NCBI GenBank assembly: GCA_902787375.1
Contig: CADAGD010000022.1
Coordinates: 1-45,170 of the forward strand
DNA length: 45,170 nucleotides
Direction: 5' to 3'
Origin: an uncultured Eubacteriales bacterium
GTDB taxonomy: Bacteria; Bacillota; Clostridia; Christensenellales; CAG-138
The position numbers and the translations under genes were made by a program. A model generated the notes under the pieces. It was not told the DNA's origin and searched no databases. It saw nothing but the letters and a program-made list of their open reading frames with translations. Positions 6,779 to 15,308 of this stretch are shown piece by piece (within the stretch, counting starts at the first letter, position 1; every line of letters begins with the position of its first letter).

Positions 6779-9382
6779 ATGGCTTCTTTAACGCCGATGA
6801 TGCAGCAGTATCTTGAATTAAAGGAAAAGTATAGCGATTGTCTGCTCTTTTTCAGGCTCGGCGATTTCTATGAGATGTTCTTTGAGGACGCGCTTACCGC
6901 CTCAAAGGAGCTGGAGATAGTGCTGACGGGAAGGGACTGCGGACTTGCAGAGCGCGCTCCCATGTGCGGAGTGCCTTATCACTCCGTGAACAGCTATATA
7001 AACAAGCTTATAAGCAAGGGCTACAAGGTGGCGATCTGCGAGCAGCTTGAGGATCCCGCGCTTGCCAAAGGGCTTGTTGAGCGCGACGTTATAAGAGTCA
7101 TTACTCCCGGAACGGTCATCGAGGAGCAGATGCTTCCCGATGACGCCAATAACTATATACTCTCCGTGTTCGCGTCAAACGGCGTTTTTGAGCTGGCTTA
7201 CTGCGATGTTTCAACCGGCGATTTCTATGTATCGGAAATAACGGGCGAGCATTTTCAGCAGGAGTTCATGGATAACATAGCAAGGATAGAGCCAAGGGAG
7301 ATAATCGCAAACGAGTTCCTTTTCACAAGGGAATTTATAATGAAATGGCTTGGCAGCAGATACTATGTTGAGAAGAAGGAGCAGAAGTTCTTCGATATTG
7401 AGCGCGGGCAGAGAACGCTCCTGGAGCATTTCAAGGTTGCGACGCTCACAGGATACGGCGTCAGCGACAACTCGATGATGGCAGCGGCGGCGGGAGCGCT
7501 CATAAGGTATCTTGAGGATACGCAGAAGAACGCGCTCGTGCATATAAAGAAGATAACGGTTGTAAAATCGAGTGAGTTCATGGGCATAGACGTGTCAACA
7601 AGGCGCAATCTGGAGCTGACGGCTCCTCTGCGCTTTGACGGCAATAAGAAGAATACGCTGCTTGGGATACTTGACAGAACAAAGACCTCCATGGGAGCGA
7701 GGCTTTTGAAGGCATGGGTGGATCAGCCGCTCCAGTCGATAGACGGCATAAACAGAAGGCTTGACGCGGTGGAGTCCTTTGTAAACCATACCAAGGAGCG
7801 CGGGCTTATGAAGGAAGCCCTTGACGGCGTGTATGATATAGAAAGGCTTTGCAGCCGTATAGCGTATGGAACTGTCAACGCAAGGGACTGCGTCGCTTTA
7901 AGAAAAACGCTGGCAAAGATTCCGCTCATTGCGGCAATAACGGAGGCATTGAGCGATGGTGGGGCTCTGTCCTACATAGCGGAGCATATCGACCCCATGC
8001 AGGATATAAAGGAGCTTCTTGACAGGGCGATTGTGGACGAGCCTCCGATTTCCGTAAAGGATGGCGGACTTATAAGGAAGGGCTACAGCAAGCAGATAGA
8101 CGAGCTTAACGACCTGCTCCACGGAGGAAGGGGGGGCATTGCTGAGCTTGAAAGCCGCGAACGCGAGAGAACGGGCATCAAGAACCTTAAAATAGGTTAT
8201 AATCGGGTGTTCGGCTATTATATAGAGGTTACAAACTCAAATAAACAGTTTGTTCCGCCTGAGTATCAGCGCAAGCAGACGCTTGCCAATGCCGAAAGGT
8301 TCATAACTCCCGAATTGAAACAGCTCGAAGAAAAGATATTGGGTGCGCATGAAAAGGTCATAAGCCTTGAGTATACGACGTTCTGCGAGATAAGGGATGT
8401 GCTTGTTGACTGCATTGACAGGCTCAAGGCGGATTCGGCTATGACAGCGGAGCTGGATTGCTATTGCTCGCTTGCGAATAATGCCGTTGAATACGATTAT
8501 TGCCGTCCGAGAATGAGCAAGAGCGGAAAGCTTAAAATAGTGGACGGAAGACATCCGATAGTTGAGCGCAGCGTTAAGGGTCAGTTTGTGCCGAACTCCA
8601 CGGAGCTGGACGATAAGGAGGAGCGCATTGTAATTCTCACAGGTCCCAATATGGCGGGAAAGAGTACATACATGAGACAGGTCGCGCTGATAACGCTCAT
8701 GGCGCATATGGGTTCGTTTGTTCCGGCAAAGCAGGCTAATATATGCCTTACGGATAAGATATTCACAAGGGTGGGCGCGTCCGACAGCCTTTCGACCGGC
8801 AGGTCAACCTTCATGGTCGAAATGAGCGAGATGGCGAACATTCTGAACAACGCAACGTCAAGGAGCCTGCTCATAATCGACGAGATAGGAAGGGGAACGT
8901 CCACGTTTGACGGTTTGAGCATAGCTTGGGCTGTGGTTGAGCATATAGCCGATAAGCACAAATGCGGAGCAAAGACGTTGTTCGCTACGCATTACCATGA
9001 GCTGACCGAGCTTGAGGGCAAGCTTGAAGGCGTAAAGAATTATAGGATAACTGTAAAAGAGCATGGTGACAGCATTATATTCCTCAGACGCATAATGAGG
9101 GGCGGCGCGGATAAGAGCTTCGGCATACAGGTCGCCCGTCTTGCTGGGCTGCCGTACAGCCTTATAGAGCGAGCCAAGCAGATACTTGGGCAGCTTGAGG
9201 ATTCGGATATAAACAACGCGGCGTCGCGTGTCAAGGAAAGCGTCGCGCAGCAGATGAGCATACTCGGCTCAACGGATGACGATGACATACTCTCCGAGCT
9301 GCGGAGCCTCGATGTGAACACCCTGACGCCAATGGAAGCACTTGGCAAGCTTTATGAGTTGAGTACGAGGGCTAAGTTATGA
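6779..9382 (+). CDS. mutS: DNA mismatch repair protein MutS
   Basis: This 867-residue protein recognises base mismatches and small loops and recruits MutL. The N-terminal mismatch-binding domain has F30-Y31-E32 in GDFYEMF, the Phe-x-Glu wedge. The connector, lever and clamp domains follow. The C-terminal ABC-type ATPase has Walker A GPNMAGKS (about 621-628), Walker B LLIIDEIGRG followed by TSTFDG, and the FATHYHEL His switch. Length is normal for bacterial MutS1. I chose ATG 6779, with GGTGA about 8 nt upstream, over an in-frame GTG at 6770; neither has a classical AGGAGG. It starts 36 nt after miaB and its stop overlaps the mutL start (ATGA). Confidence 0.97.
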   Translation: MASLTPMMQQYLELKEKYSDCLLFFRLGDFYEMFFEDALTASKELEIVLTGRDCGLAERAPMCGVPYHSVNSYINKLISKGYKVAICEQLEDPALAKGLVERDVIRVITPGTVIEEQMLPDDANNYILSVFASNGVFELAYCDVSTGDFYVSEITGEHFQQEFMDNIARIEPREIIANEFLFTREFIMKWLGSRYYVEKKEQKFFDIERGQRTLLEHFKVATLTGYGVSDNSMMAAAAGALIRYLEDTQKNALVHIKKITVVKSSEFMGIDVSTRRNLELTAPLRFDGNKKNTLLGILDRTKTSMGARLLKAWVDQPLQSIDGINRRLDAVESFVNHTKERGLMKEALDGVYDIERLCSRIAYGTVNARDCVALRKTLAKIPLIAAITEALSDGGALSYIAEHIDPMQDIKELLDRAIVDEPPISVKDGGLIRKGYSKQIDELNDLLHGGRGGIAELESRERERTGIKNLKIGYNRVFGYYIEVTNSNKQFVPPEYQRKQTLANAERFITPELKQLEEKILGAHEKVISLEYTTFCEIRDVLVDCIDRLKADSAMTAELDCYCSLANNAVEYDYCRPRMSKSGKLKIVDGRHPIVERSVKGQFVPNSTELDDKEERIVILTGPNMAGKSTYMRQVALITLMAHMGSFVPAKQANICLTDKIFTRVGASDSLSTGRSTFMVEMSEMANILNNATSRSLLIIDEIGRGTSTFDGLSIAWAVVEHIADKHKCGAKTLFATHYHELTELEGKLEGVKNYRITVKEHGDSIIFLRRIMRGGADKSFGIQVARLAGLPYSLIERAKQILGQLEDSDINNAASRVKESVAQQMSILGSTDDDDILSELRSLDVNTLTPMEALGKLYELSTRAKL

Positions 9383-11286
9383 TAGTGAGAAGGATTGAGG
9401 TTCTTGAGCCGCAGTTGGCGAATAAAATCGCCGCCGGAGAGGTTGTCGAAAGGCCGGCGTCCGTTGTCAAGGAGCTTGTCGAGAACTCGCTGGACGCGGG
9501 CGCGTCAGCGGTCACGGTTGAGATAAGGGAGGGCGGAACCGAGTACATAAGAGTTACCGACAACGGAAGCGGAATACCCTCTCAGGATGTGGAAACGGCA
9601 TTCCTTCGTCACGCGACGAGCAAGCTGCATTCGGTTGACGGACTTGACGCCATAGAAACATTTGGATTCAGAGGAGAAGCGCTGGCTTCCATAGCCGCCG
9701 TATCGCATGTCACTATGAGGACGAGAACGGAGGACGCCGAATGCGGGACGCTCATTTCAATAGACGGCGGCACAGTTCGGGAATGTGAGCCGTGCGGATG
9801 CCCGACGGGGACGACAATAGAGCTGAGGGAGCTTTTCTATAATGTTCCCGCAAGGCTGAAATTCCTCAAGTCAACAAGGAGTGAGGCGGCGGCGGTGGGC
9901 GATTATGTGCTAAGACTGATACTCGGCAATACCGATGTGTCATTCAAGTTCATAAATAACGGCAAGCCCATATACCACAGCGCGGGTGACGGTTCGCTTG
10001 AAAACGCGCTCATGTGCGTCTATGGCTCGGAGCTTGCCGACTGTATAAAGCCCGTCTATTATGACGATGGCTACATACTCATAAACGGCTACTGCGGCGA
10101 TGAAAGCATATCAAGGAGCAGCAGAATACAGCAGAGCGTATATGTGAACGGCAGATATATAAGGTCACAGCAGATAAGCCTTGCCGTGCAGAGAGCATAT
10201 GAAACAAGGCTGATGACGGGAAGATTTCCGTTCATAGTGCTGAATATAAAGCTTTCCCCGCGTGAGGTCGATGTAAACGTGCATCCCAACAAGCTCACGG
10301 TAAGGTTCCGTGACGAGGAGAGGATAGCAAGCGCGGTTATGATCGCGGTGAGCGACGCCCTGGCGGGAAGAACGGAGCTGCCAGTTGAGAGAGCCCAAAC
10401 CGTGGATGAAAGACCCGTCACATTCGACGGCGTTTGCGAGGCGTTCAAAAACAGCAGAAGCGAGAGCGTAATTGAGAACCATGTGCTTGGAGCAGCCGAT
10501 TCGGAGAGCGAAACCGATACCGCGGAATTTGAACCCGTAAAGAATTACGAGGAGCAACTGCCGCAAACGGACGCGGCAGAGAATGCGTCTTCAAGCGCGG
10601 AATCGAAGCCCGAAAAGGCAGATGCCCCTTCCGATAATGAAGAATTGGGGTATTACAGCTTTATCAATGAAAGCAAGCCTGCAGTTGAAAAGACGGAGCC
10701 GATTGCCTTCGGTATGGAGCGGTTCACGGTAATAGGCGCAGTATTTGATACCTATATAGTCGTTGAACAGGGCGATTCGGTTTTCTATATAGACCAGCAC
10801 GCGGCGCATGAGAGGATACTCTATGAACGCCTGATAAGGAATGAATTGAAGTTTGATTCACAGCTTTTACTGACGCCGAATGTAATGACGCTGTCGCCCG
10901 CCGAATTTGGCTGTTTGATGGACAATATCGAAAGATTCAGGGAGCTGGGCTTTGATATTGAGGAGTTCGGCCCCATGTCGATAAGCGTCAGGGCTGTTCC
11001 GACGGGCGTCGGCAGTGAGCCGATAGACAGACTTGTCCATGACATGATAGGGATAATATTGAGGAAGGGGAGCGTCACAGAGCTGGATGTTGTCCGAAAT
11101 GAGCTTATACAGGCGTCGTGCAAGAACGCGATAAAGGCGGGCAATATGCTCAATGATTATGAGATAAATGAGATACTGAGCCATTACGCCGACGGTTCGA
11201 CTCCGCTCACATGCCCCCACGGACGTCCCATCATGTTGAGGTTCAATAAGCGGGATTTTGAAAAGATGTTCAAGAGGATAATCTGA
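9379..11286 (+). CDS. mutL: DNA mismatch repair endonuclease MutL
   Basis: This 635-residue protein couples MutS recognition to strand incision. The N-terminal GHKL ATPase has the KELVENSLDAG, DNGSGI and TFGFRGEAL motifs. A variable acidic, Ser/Glu/Pro-rich linker spans roughly residues 330-450. The C-terminal dimerisation domain has DQHAAHERILYE (from about 472), SCKNAIKAG and CPHGRP (about 611-616), the metal-binding set of latent MutL endonucleases. That is expected in a bacterium without MutH. The start codon overlaps the mutS stop by four bases, so the two are translationally coupled. Confidence 0.97.
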   Translation: MIVRRIEVLEPQLANKIAAGEVVERPASVVKELVENSLDAGASAVTVEIREGGTEYIRVTDNGSGIPSQDVETAFLRHATSKLHSVDGLDAIETFGFRGEALASIAAVSHVTMRTRTEDAECGTLISIDGGTVRECEPCGCPTGTTIELRELFYNVPARLKFLKSTRSEAAAVGDYVLRLILGNTDVSFKFINNGKPIYHSAGDGSLENALMCVYGSELADCIKPVYYDDGYILINGYCGDESISRSSRIQQSVYVNGRYIRSQQISLAVQRAYETRLMTGRFPFIVLNIKLSPREVDVNVHPNKLTVRFRDEERIASAVMIAVSDALAGRTELPVERAQTVDERPVTFDGVCEAFKNSRSESVIENHVLGAADSESETDTAEFEPVKNYEEQLPQTDAAENASSSAESKPEKADAPSDNEELGYYSFINESKPAVEKTEPIAFGMERFTVIGAVFDTYIVVEQGDSVFYIDQHAAHERILYERLIRNELKFDSQLLLTPNVMTLSPAEFGCLMDNIERFRELGFDIEEFGPMSISVRAVPTGVGSEPIDRLVHDMIGIILRKGSVTELDVVRNELIQASCKNAIKAGNMLNDYEINEILSHYADGSTPLTCPHGRPIMLRFNKRDFEKMFKRII

Positions 11287-11287
11287 T

Positions 11288-12250
11288 ATGAATAAGCCGA
11301 CGGTGTTTTTCATAGTCGGGCCCACCGCAAGCGGAAAGACCGACGCCGCTGTTCAGGCTGCAAAGCGTATGAACGGAGAGGTCATATCCGCCGACGCCAT
11401 TCAGATATACAGGGGGCTTGACAAGGGTTCGGCAAAGCCGAGCGCGGAGGAGATGCAGGGCATACCCCATCATATGATAGACGTCATTGACTACACATAT
11501 GAGGATTATAATGTCGCCTGCTTTGCCGCCGACGCATTAAAGCATATCGACGATATAATAAAAAGGGGAAAGACGCCCATAGTGGCGGGAGGCACGGGCC
11601 TGTATGTGAACGCCCTGCTGTATCCGCTTGACTTTACAGAGGTGGAGCCGGATAAGGGACTTCGCCGTGAGCTTGAGGACATCGAACGAAGGCATCCGGG
11701 CGAGCTTCATAAAAGGCTTTCCGCTGTTGATAAGGAATCGGCGGAGAGGCTTCATCCGAATGATGTAAAGAGGATAATAAGGGCTTTGGAGGTCTACGAG
11801 AGTTCGGGAAAAACGCTGACCGAACAGGCGGGGGATTTCCTTAACAGCCGTAAAATGGAGATAGGCTTTGAGCCCGTTATAGCCGGCCTTTGCATGGAAA
11901 GACAGGCACTTTATGATAGGATAAACCGCAGGGTCGATATTATGATCGAAAACGGGCTTGAGGAGGAAGTAAAACGGCTGTACCTTTCCTCGGATAAGCC
12001 TCCGCTCTCATTACAGGCAATAGGCTATAAGCAGTTTATCGCCTACTTTGAAGGACTTGCGACGCATGATGAAGCCGTGGAGCTTATCAAGCGCGACACA
12101 AGGCGGTTCGCCAAGCGTCAGATAGCATGGTTTAAGAGGGACGACAGAATAAGATGGTTTGATACCGGGAATTATTTGTCCCACGATGAGCTGCATGAGG
12201 ACATTATAAACTTCTTTGAAGAGGAGAAAGACAGGATTGAGCGGCAGTAA
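11288..12250 (+). CDS. miaA: tRNA dimethylallyltransferase MiaA
   Basis: This 320-residue enzyme transfers a dimethylallyl group to N6 of A37 in tRNAs reading UNN codons, producing i6A. The N-terminal P-loop is GPTASGKT, followed by ISADAIQIYRGLDKGSAKP, where most homologues have D-S-(M/Q)-Q-(V/I)-Y, and by GIPHHMIDV. The family length is normal and no residue expected to be essential is missing. It starts 1 nt after the mutL stop. Since MiaB, the next enzyme on the same base, is broken upstream, the tRNAs may remain at the i6A stage unless another methylthiotransferase is present. Confidence 0.96.
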   Translation: MNKPTVFFIVGPTASGKTDAAVQAAKRMNGEVISADAIQIYRGLDKGSAKPSAEEMQGIPHHMIDVIDYTYEDYNVACFAADALKHIDDIIKRGKTPIVAGGTGLYVNALLYPLDFTEVEPDKGLRRELEDIERRHPGELHKRLSAVDKESAERLHPNDVKRIIRALEVYESSGKTLTEQAGDFLNSRKMEIGFEPVIAGLCMERQALYDRINRRVDIMIENGLEEEVKRLYLSSDKPPLSLQAIGYKQFIAYFEGLATHDEAVELIKRDTRRFAKRQIAWFKRDDRIRWFDTGNYLSHDELHEDIINFFEEEKDRIERQ

Positions 12251-12251
12251 A

Positions 12252-12467
12252 ATGAATATTCAGGATGTGTTTCTTAATACGGCTCGAAAGGAAGGCATAA
12301 CCATATCCATATATGTAACCAACGGCTACCTTATAAGCGGAGCCAAGGTGTTGAGCTTTGATAATTACGCGATACTTGTTGAGGTAAGCGGCAAGCAGAT
12401 GCTTGTATATAAGCACGCTGTTTCAACTATAACGCCTGAATCGAATATAATAACGGATGTTGAATAA
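12252..12467 (+). CDS. hfq: RNA chaperone Hfq
   Basis: This 71-residue protein is an Sm-like RNA chaperone that forms hexameric rings and promotes sRNA-mRNA pairing. It begins MNIQDVFLN, as Hfq proteins do, and has the Sm1 region (ISIYVTNGYLISG) and the Sm2 signature YKHAVSTI. There is almost no C-terminal extension, typical of Firmicutes. ATG 12252 was preferred to an in-frame TTG at 12216, which would overlap the end of miaA. The ribosome binding site is weak, suggesting coupling to miaA, the usual upstream neighbour of hfq. Confidence 0.95.
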   Translation: MNIQDVFLNTARKEGITISIYVTNGYLISGAKVLSFDNYAILVEVSGKQMLVYKHAVSTITPESNIITDVE

Positions 12468-12481
12468 AAGAAAGGGGTATT

Positions 12482-13720
12482 ATGAGCGCAGAAAGCAGAA
12501 TGCTGATAGAAAGAGCGGAGGAGGAGCTTCGCCCGGTATTCAAACGATTTGAGGAAACGGAGCTTGTGTGTGAGAAAAGGGTGCTTGAAGCCTTTCACAA
12601 TAATCGGGTGGCGGCAAGGCATTTCAATTTCTCGACCGGATACGGCTATGACGATGAGGGCAGGGACAATCTTGACCGCATATTCGCCGAGGTCATGCAG
12701 ACCGAGGCGGCGATAGTCGTTCCGCAGCTCTCGTCGGGAACCCATACCATATTCATGGCACTTGCGGCGATACTCCGTCCGAACGAACTTATACTCTCAG
12801 CCGTTGGCAGACCCTATGATACATTGGTCGAGGCGATAGGCATAGAGGGAAATGTCTCCGGCTCACTCAAGGAGTTCGGTATAAGGTACGAGCAGATAGA
12901 GCTTACAGACGATGGAAGAATAGATATTGAAACGCTTAAAAAGGAGCTTATAAAGAAGCCTAAAATAGTCTATTTCCAAAGGTCACGCGGATATGCGTGG
13001 AGAAATTCCATAATGCCGTCCGACATGAAGCCCGCCTTTGATGTAATAAAGGAGCTTTCCCCGGAAAGCATAATAATGGTGGATAACTGCTATGGTGAGT
13101 TCACACAGGAGAATGAGCCCACAAAGTTCGGTGCTGATATAATAATGGGTTCGCTTATAAAGAACCCCGGTGGCGGAATAGCCCATACGGGCGGCTACAT
13201 AGCGGGAAAGCGCGAGCTGATTGATATTGTCGCAAACCGTGTAACTGTTCCGGGTATCGGCCGCGAGGCAGGCTGTTATCCGGGGGGCTACCTGCCCTAT
13301 TATCAGGGGTTGTTCCTTGCTCCGCATACGGTGTGCCAGTCACTTAAAACCGCCGCGCTCTTTGCCTGTACGTTTGAAAGGCTGGGTCTTATGTCGATGC
13401 CCTCGTCAAATGCGGACAGGTCGGATATAGTTCAGGCATTGAGATTCAAGAAAAAGGAGCAGCTTATCGACTTCTGCCGTGTCATACAATCCGTATCCCC
13501 GGTTGACAGCTATGTGGTTCCCGAACCTTGGGCAATGCCCGGATACACGGATGAGGTCATAATGGCGGCAGGAACATTCATACAGGGCGCGTCGATAGAG
13601 CTTACGGCGGATGCGCCTATAAGGGAGCCGTACACCGCGTACATACAGGGCGGACTTACATACGCCCACGGCAGGATAGCCGCGGAAACGGTGCTTGATT
13701 CCATATTAAATAATGATTAA
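12482..13720 (+). CDS. Methionine gamma-lyase-like PLP enzyme (YnbB / aluminium-resistance family)
   Basis: This 412-residue protein is a cystathionine/methionine lyase-type fold I pyridoxal-phosphate enzyme. The cofactor lysine is likely the one in GSLIKNPGGG, and MVDNCYGEF supplies the conserved Asp. Members are annotated as methionine gamma-lyase family proteins or, historically, aluminium resistance proteins; the physiological substrate is not established. It follows hfq by 14 nt with an AAAGGGG ribosome binding site and closes the mutS-mutL-miaA-hfq run. The location between hfq and lexA is common in Clostridia. I see no terminator immediately after it; a family A repeat begins 10 nt downstream. 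Confidence 0.85.
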   Translation: MSAESRMLIERAEEELRPVFKRFEETELVCEKRVLEAFHNNRVAARHFNFSTGYGYDDEGRDNLDRIFAEVMQTEAAIVVPQLSSGTHTIFMALAAILRPNELILSAVGRPYDTLVEAIGIEGNVSGSLKEFGIRYEQIELTDDGRIDIETLKKELIKKPKIVYFQRSRGYAWRNSIMPSDMKPAFDVIKELSPESIIMVDNCYGEFTQENEPTKFGADIIMGSLIKNPGGGIAHTGGYIAGKRELIDIVANRVTVPGIGREAGCYPGGYLPYYQGLFLAPHTVCQSLKTAALFACTFERLGLMSMPSSNADRSDIVQALRFKKKEQLIDFCRVIQSVSPVDSYVVPEPWAMPGYTDEVIMAAGTFIQGASIELTADAPIREPYTAYIQGGLTYAHGRIAAETVLDSILNND

Positions 13721-13729
13721 GTAGACAAT

Positions 13730-13990
13730 GATTAACTAACGCCTTAAAAAGTGTTGCTTTTTAAGCAATAAGCATTCATTCAATACTTGCCGCCCTACCA
13801 ATCCGTTTTTCGGTAATTACAAGGATATATCTCGCAGGAGCGGCTAATCTTGCTTGATTTATCGAGGTTCCGCGCCTATCGCGGCGCGTACGCTTCCCTC
13901 GCAGCATAGCTGCTTCGGCGTTCCGTTAAAATTGCAACACCGTTGCGATTTCTTAACACTACACGCTCGCGCGGCTCCCCAGCGTCTAAC
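13730..13990 (+). repeat. Family A repeat, copy A3
   Basis: The element starts GATTAACTAACGCC and shares with the other copies the GGTAATTAC, GGATATATCTCGC, TAATCTTGCTTGATTTATCG and CGCGCCTATCGCGGCGCG blocks. It carries an extra segment, shared with the copy at 26360, containing GCAGCATAGCTGC and a TTGCAACACCGTTGCGA hairpin. It ends GCGCGGCTCCC without the GAGTTAATC terminus, so its right end is truncated or diverged. It fills the gap between two convergent genes and abuts the lexA stop codon, where its hairpins may serve as terminators. Confidence 0.8.
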
Positions 13991-14665
13991 TTAATATGAA
14001 CGCAAAAGCCCAATGACCTTTCCGACTATCTCAACATCGGAGGCATTGACGATAATCGGCTCCATTGTTGAGTTTTCGGGCTTGAGCTTTATCCTTTGAC
14101 CTTCGCGGTAAATGCGCTTGACCGTTGCGGATTCGCCGCCTATCCTTGCGACTACTATATCGCCGTCATGGAAGCTGAATGATTTGGTAACGATTATTGT
14201 ATCGCCCGTATAGATGCCCGCCTCGATCATGCTTTCGCCGTCAACGGTCAGAAGGAATGTTTCGGAGGGCTCCGCGCTTCTCAAAAGCGATTTGGGCAGC
14301 TCAAGGGTATCTTGAAAGTCGTCGAATGCGAGTATGGGCTGACCGGCGGCTACACGGCCGATAAGGGGTACGCGGCAAACGGAACCGCTTGCCCGACTCC
14401 TCGCCTTTTCCTCAGCTTCGTTTTTGCGGAAAGCTTTGGTGTTTTGAGGTATGCTCTGCGTAAGGCGGACGGTTCGCTGAAGGTTTTTGTCGAACTCAAT
14501 ATAGCCCTCCTTTTGCAGATTGGTTAAATGAAGGTGGGCTGTGGAGGTCGATTTAAGCTTGAGTGCCGAGCAGATCTCGCGTACGGTGGGCGAGGGATGT
14601 CCGCCCTTGATTCTGCTGTAAATGTAATCGTAAACTGCCAACCGTGTTTCACCGTTTTTACTCAT
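13991..14665 (-). CDS. lexA: SOS repressor LexA
   Basis: This 224-residue protein represses DNA-damage genes until RecA filaments trigger its self-cleavage. Residues 1-65 form the winged-helix DNA-binding domain. The scissile bond is Ala107-Gly108 in RVAAGQP, the nucleophile is Ser145 (DGESM) and the general base is Lys183 (TVKRIY), so it should be cleavage-competent. AAGGAGG precedes the ATG. The DNA-binding helix region (REICSALKLKSTSTAHLHL) differs from E. coli LexA and resembles Gram-positive versions. It is divergent from a Cys-rich protein gene, with paired palindromes around its -10 box that could be autoregulatory. Confidence 0.96.
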   Translation of the reverse strand: MSKNGETRLAVYDYIYSRIKGGHPSPTVREICSALKLKSTSTAHLHLTNLQKEGYIEFDKNLQRTVRLTQSIPQNTKAFRKNEAEEKARSRASGSVCRVPLIGRVAAGQPILAFDDFQDTLELPKSLLRSAEPSETFLLTVDGESMIEAGIYTGDTIIVTKSFSFHDGDIVVARIGGESATVKRIYREGQRIKLKPENSTMEPIIVNASDVEIVGKVIGLLRSY

Positions 14666-14720
14666 ATTGCCTCCTTAAAAGACGTCGGGGTGGTTGTGAT
14701 GAATTAAATGCGCGTGATTG

Positions 14721-14753
14721 ACACGCTTTGGTGTATTATAGCACGCTTTGTGC
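14721..14753. promoter_or_regulatory. Two imperfect palindromes flanking the lexA -10 box
   Basis: ACACGCTTTGGTGT (14721-14734) and GCACGCTTTGTGC (14741-14753) share the core CACGCTTTG-TG, and each is an imperfect inverted repeat (ACAC/GTGT and GCAC/GTGC). They sit on either side of the lexA -10 hexamer, 20 bp apart centre to centre, ideal for a repressor. They do not match the Bacillus GAAC-N4-GTTC box, so assignment to LexA is inference. Confidence 0.5.
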
Positions 14754-14763
14754 CTGATTGCAA
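14735..14763 (-). promoter_or_regulatory. lexA promoter
   Basis: On the minus strand, TTGCAA (14758-14763) and TATAAT (complement of 14735-14740) are separated by 17 bp. Transcription would start near 14728, within the left palindrome. Confidence 0.75.
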
Positions 14764-14792
14764 ACATTTGTGCCAAAATGGAGAAAATTTTT

Positions 14793-15242
14793 ATGAAAGA
14801 AAAAAAGATGTGTGTTCTCGATGAGAGCAAAGTCTGCAATGATTGCGGCGAGTGCAATCGCTGTGATCTTGATCCCAAAAAGATATGTGATAACTGCTGC
14901 AGGTGTATTGCCATCGAGGATGAAGGAAAGGAATTCAGGTCAAGAACCATAGTTGGGGAAAGGGGCATTGTCGGCGGTTCGACAAACGGAAAAGCGGACG
15001 GTCGTTCAAAGCCGCCCGTAAGTATGAGGAAAGAACCCGATTCCCAAAAGGACGAGCAGTATTGGGACAGTACCGACGGCGAGCCGACCGAGCTGACGCC
15101 GGAGCTGGTTGATTATTGGGAGAAGGTGCTTGTTGAGCATGGTGAGGCTCCGGCTGACGACGGTTTCGGCGAACTGGATGTGAGAACTCCCATATACGGC
15201 AGCCGCAAGGCACGGCCGAGAAAGAACAAAAAGCATATTTGA
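14793..15242 (+). CDS. Cys-rich small protein, putative metal binding, divergent from lexA
   Basis: This 149-residue protein of unknown function has a dense N-terminal cysteine cluster in about the first 35 residues: CNDCGECNRC followed by CDNCCRC, i.e. repeated CxxC spacing. That suggests a zinc or iron-sulfur site. The rest is hydrophilic and low in complexity, with a basic C-terminus (RKARPRKNKK). I chose ATG 14793 because GGAG at 14780-14783 is about 9 nt upstream; in-frame ATGs at 14748 and 14778 lack a site. Similar proteins are often seen beside lexA in Clostridia, by recollection of gene neighbourhoods. No function can be assigned. Confidence 0.65.
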   Translation: MKEKKMCVLDESKVCNDCGECNRCDLDPKKICDNCCRCIAIEDEGKEFRSRTIVGERGIVGGSTNGKADGRSKPPVSMRKEPDSQKDEQYWDSTDGEPTELTPELVDYWEKVLVEHGEAPADDGFGELDVRTPIYGSRKARPRKNKKHI

Positions 15243-15252
15243 TAATACACGG

Positions 15253-15292
15253 AAAAAGCGCGGCAAACCGCCATCGGTCATGCCGTGCTTTT
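15253..15292. terminator. Bidirectional terminator
   Basis: An AAAAGCGCGGCA arm pairs with TGCCGTGCTTTT (one G-U pair) between the convergent Cys-rich protein and substrate-binding protein genes. A and T tracts on the outer sides suit termination in both directions. Confidence 0.8.
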
Positions 15293-15308
15293 GATTACTC
15301 TCTATAAG

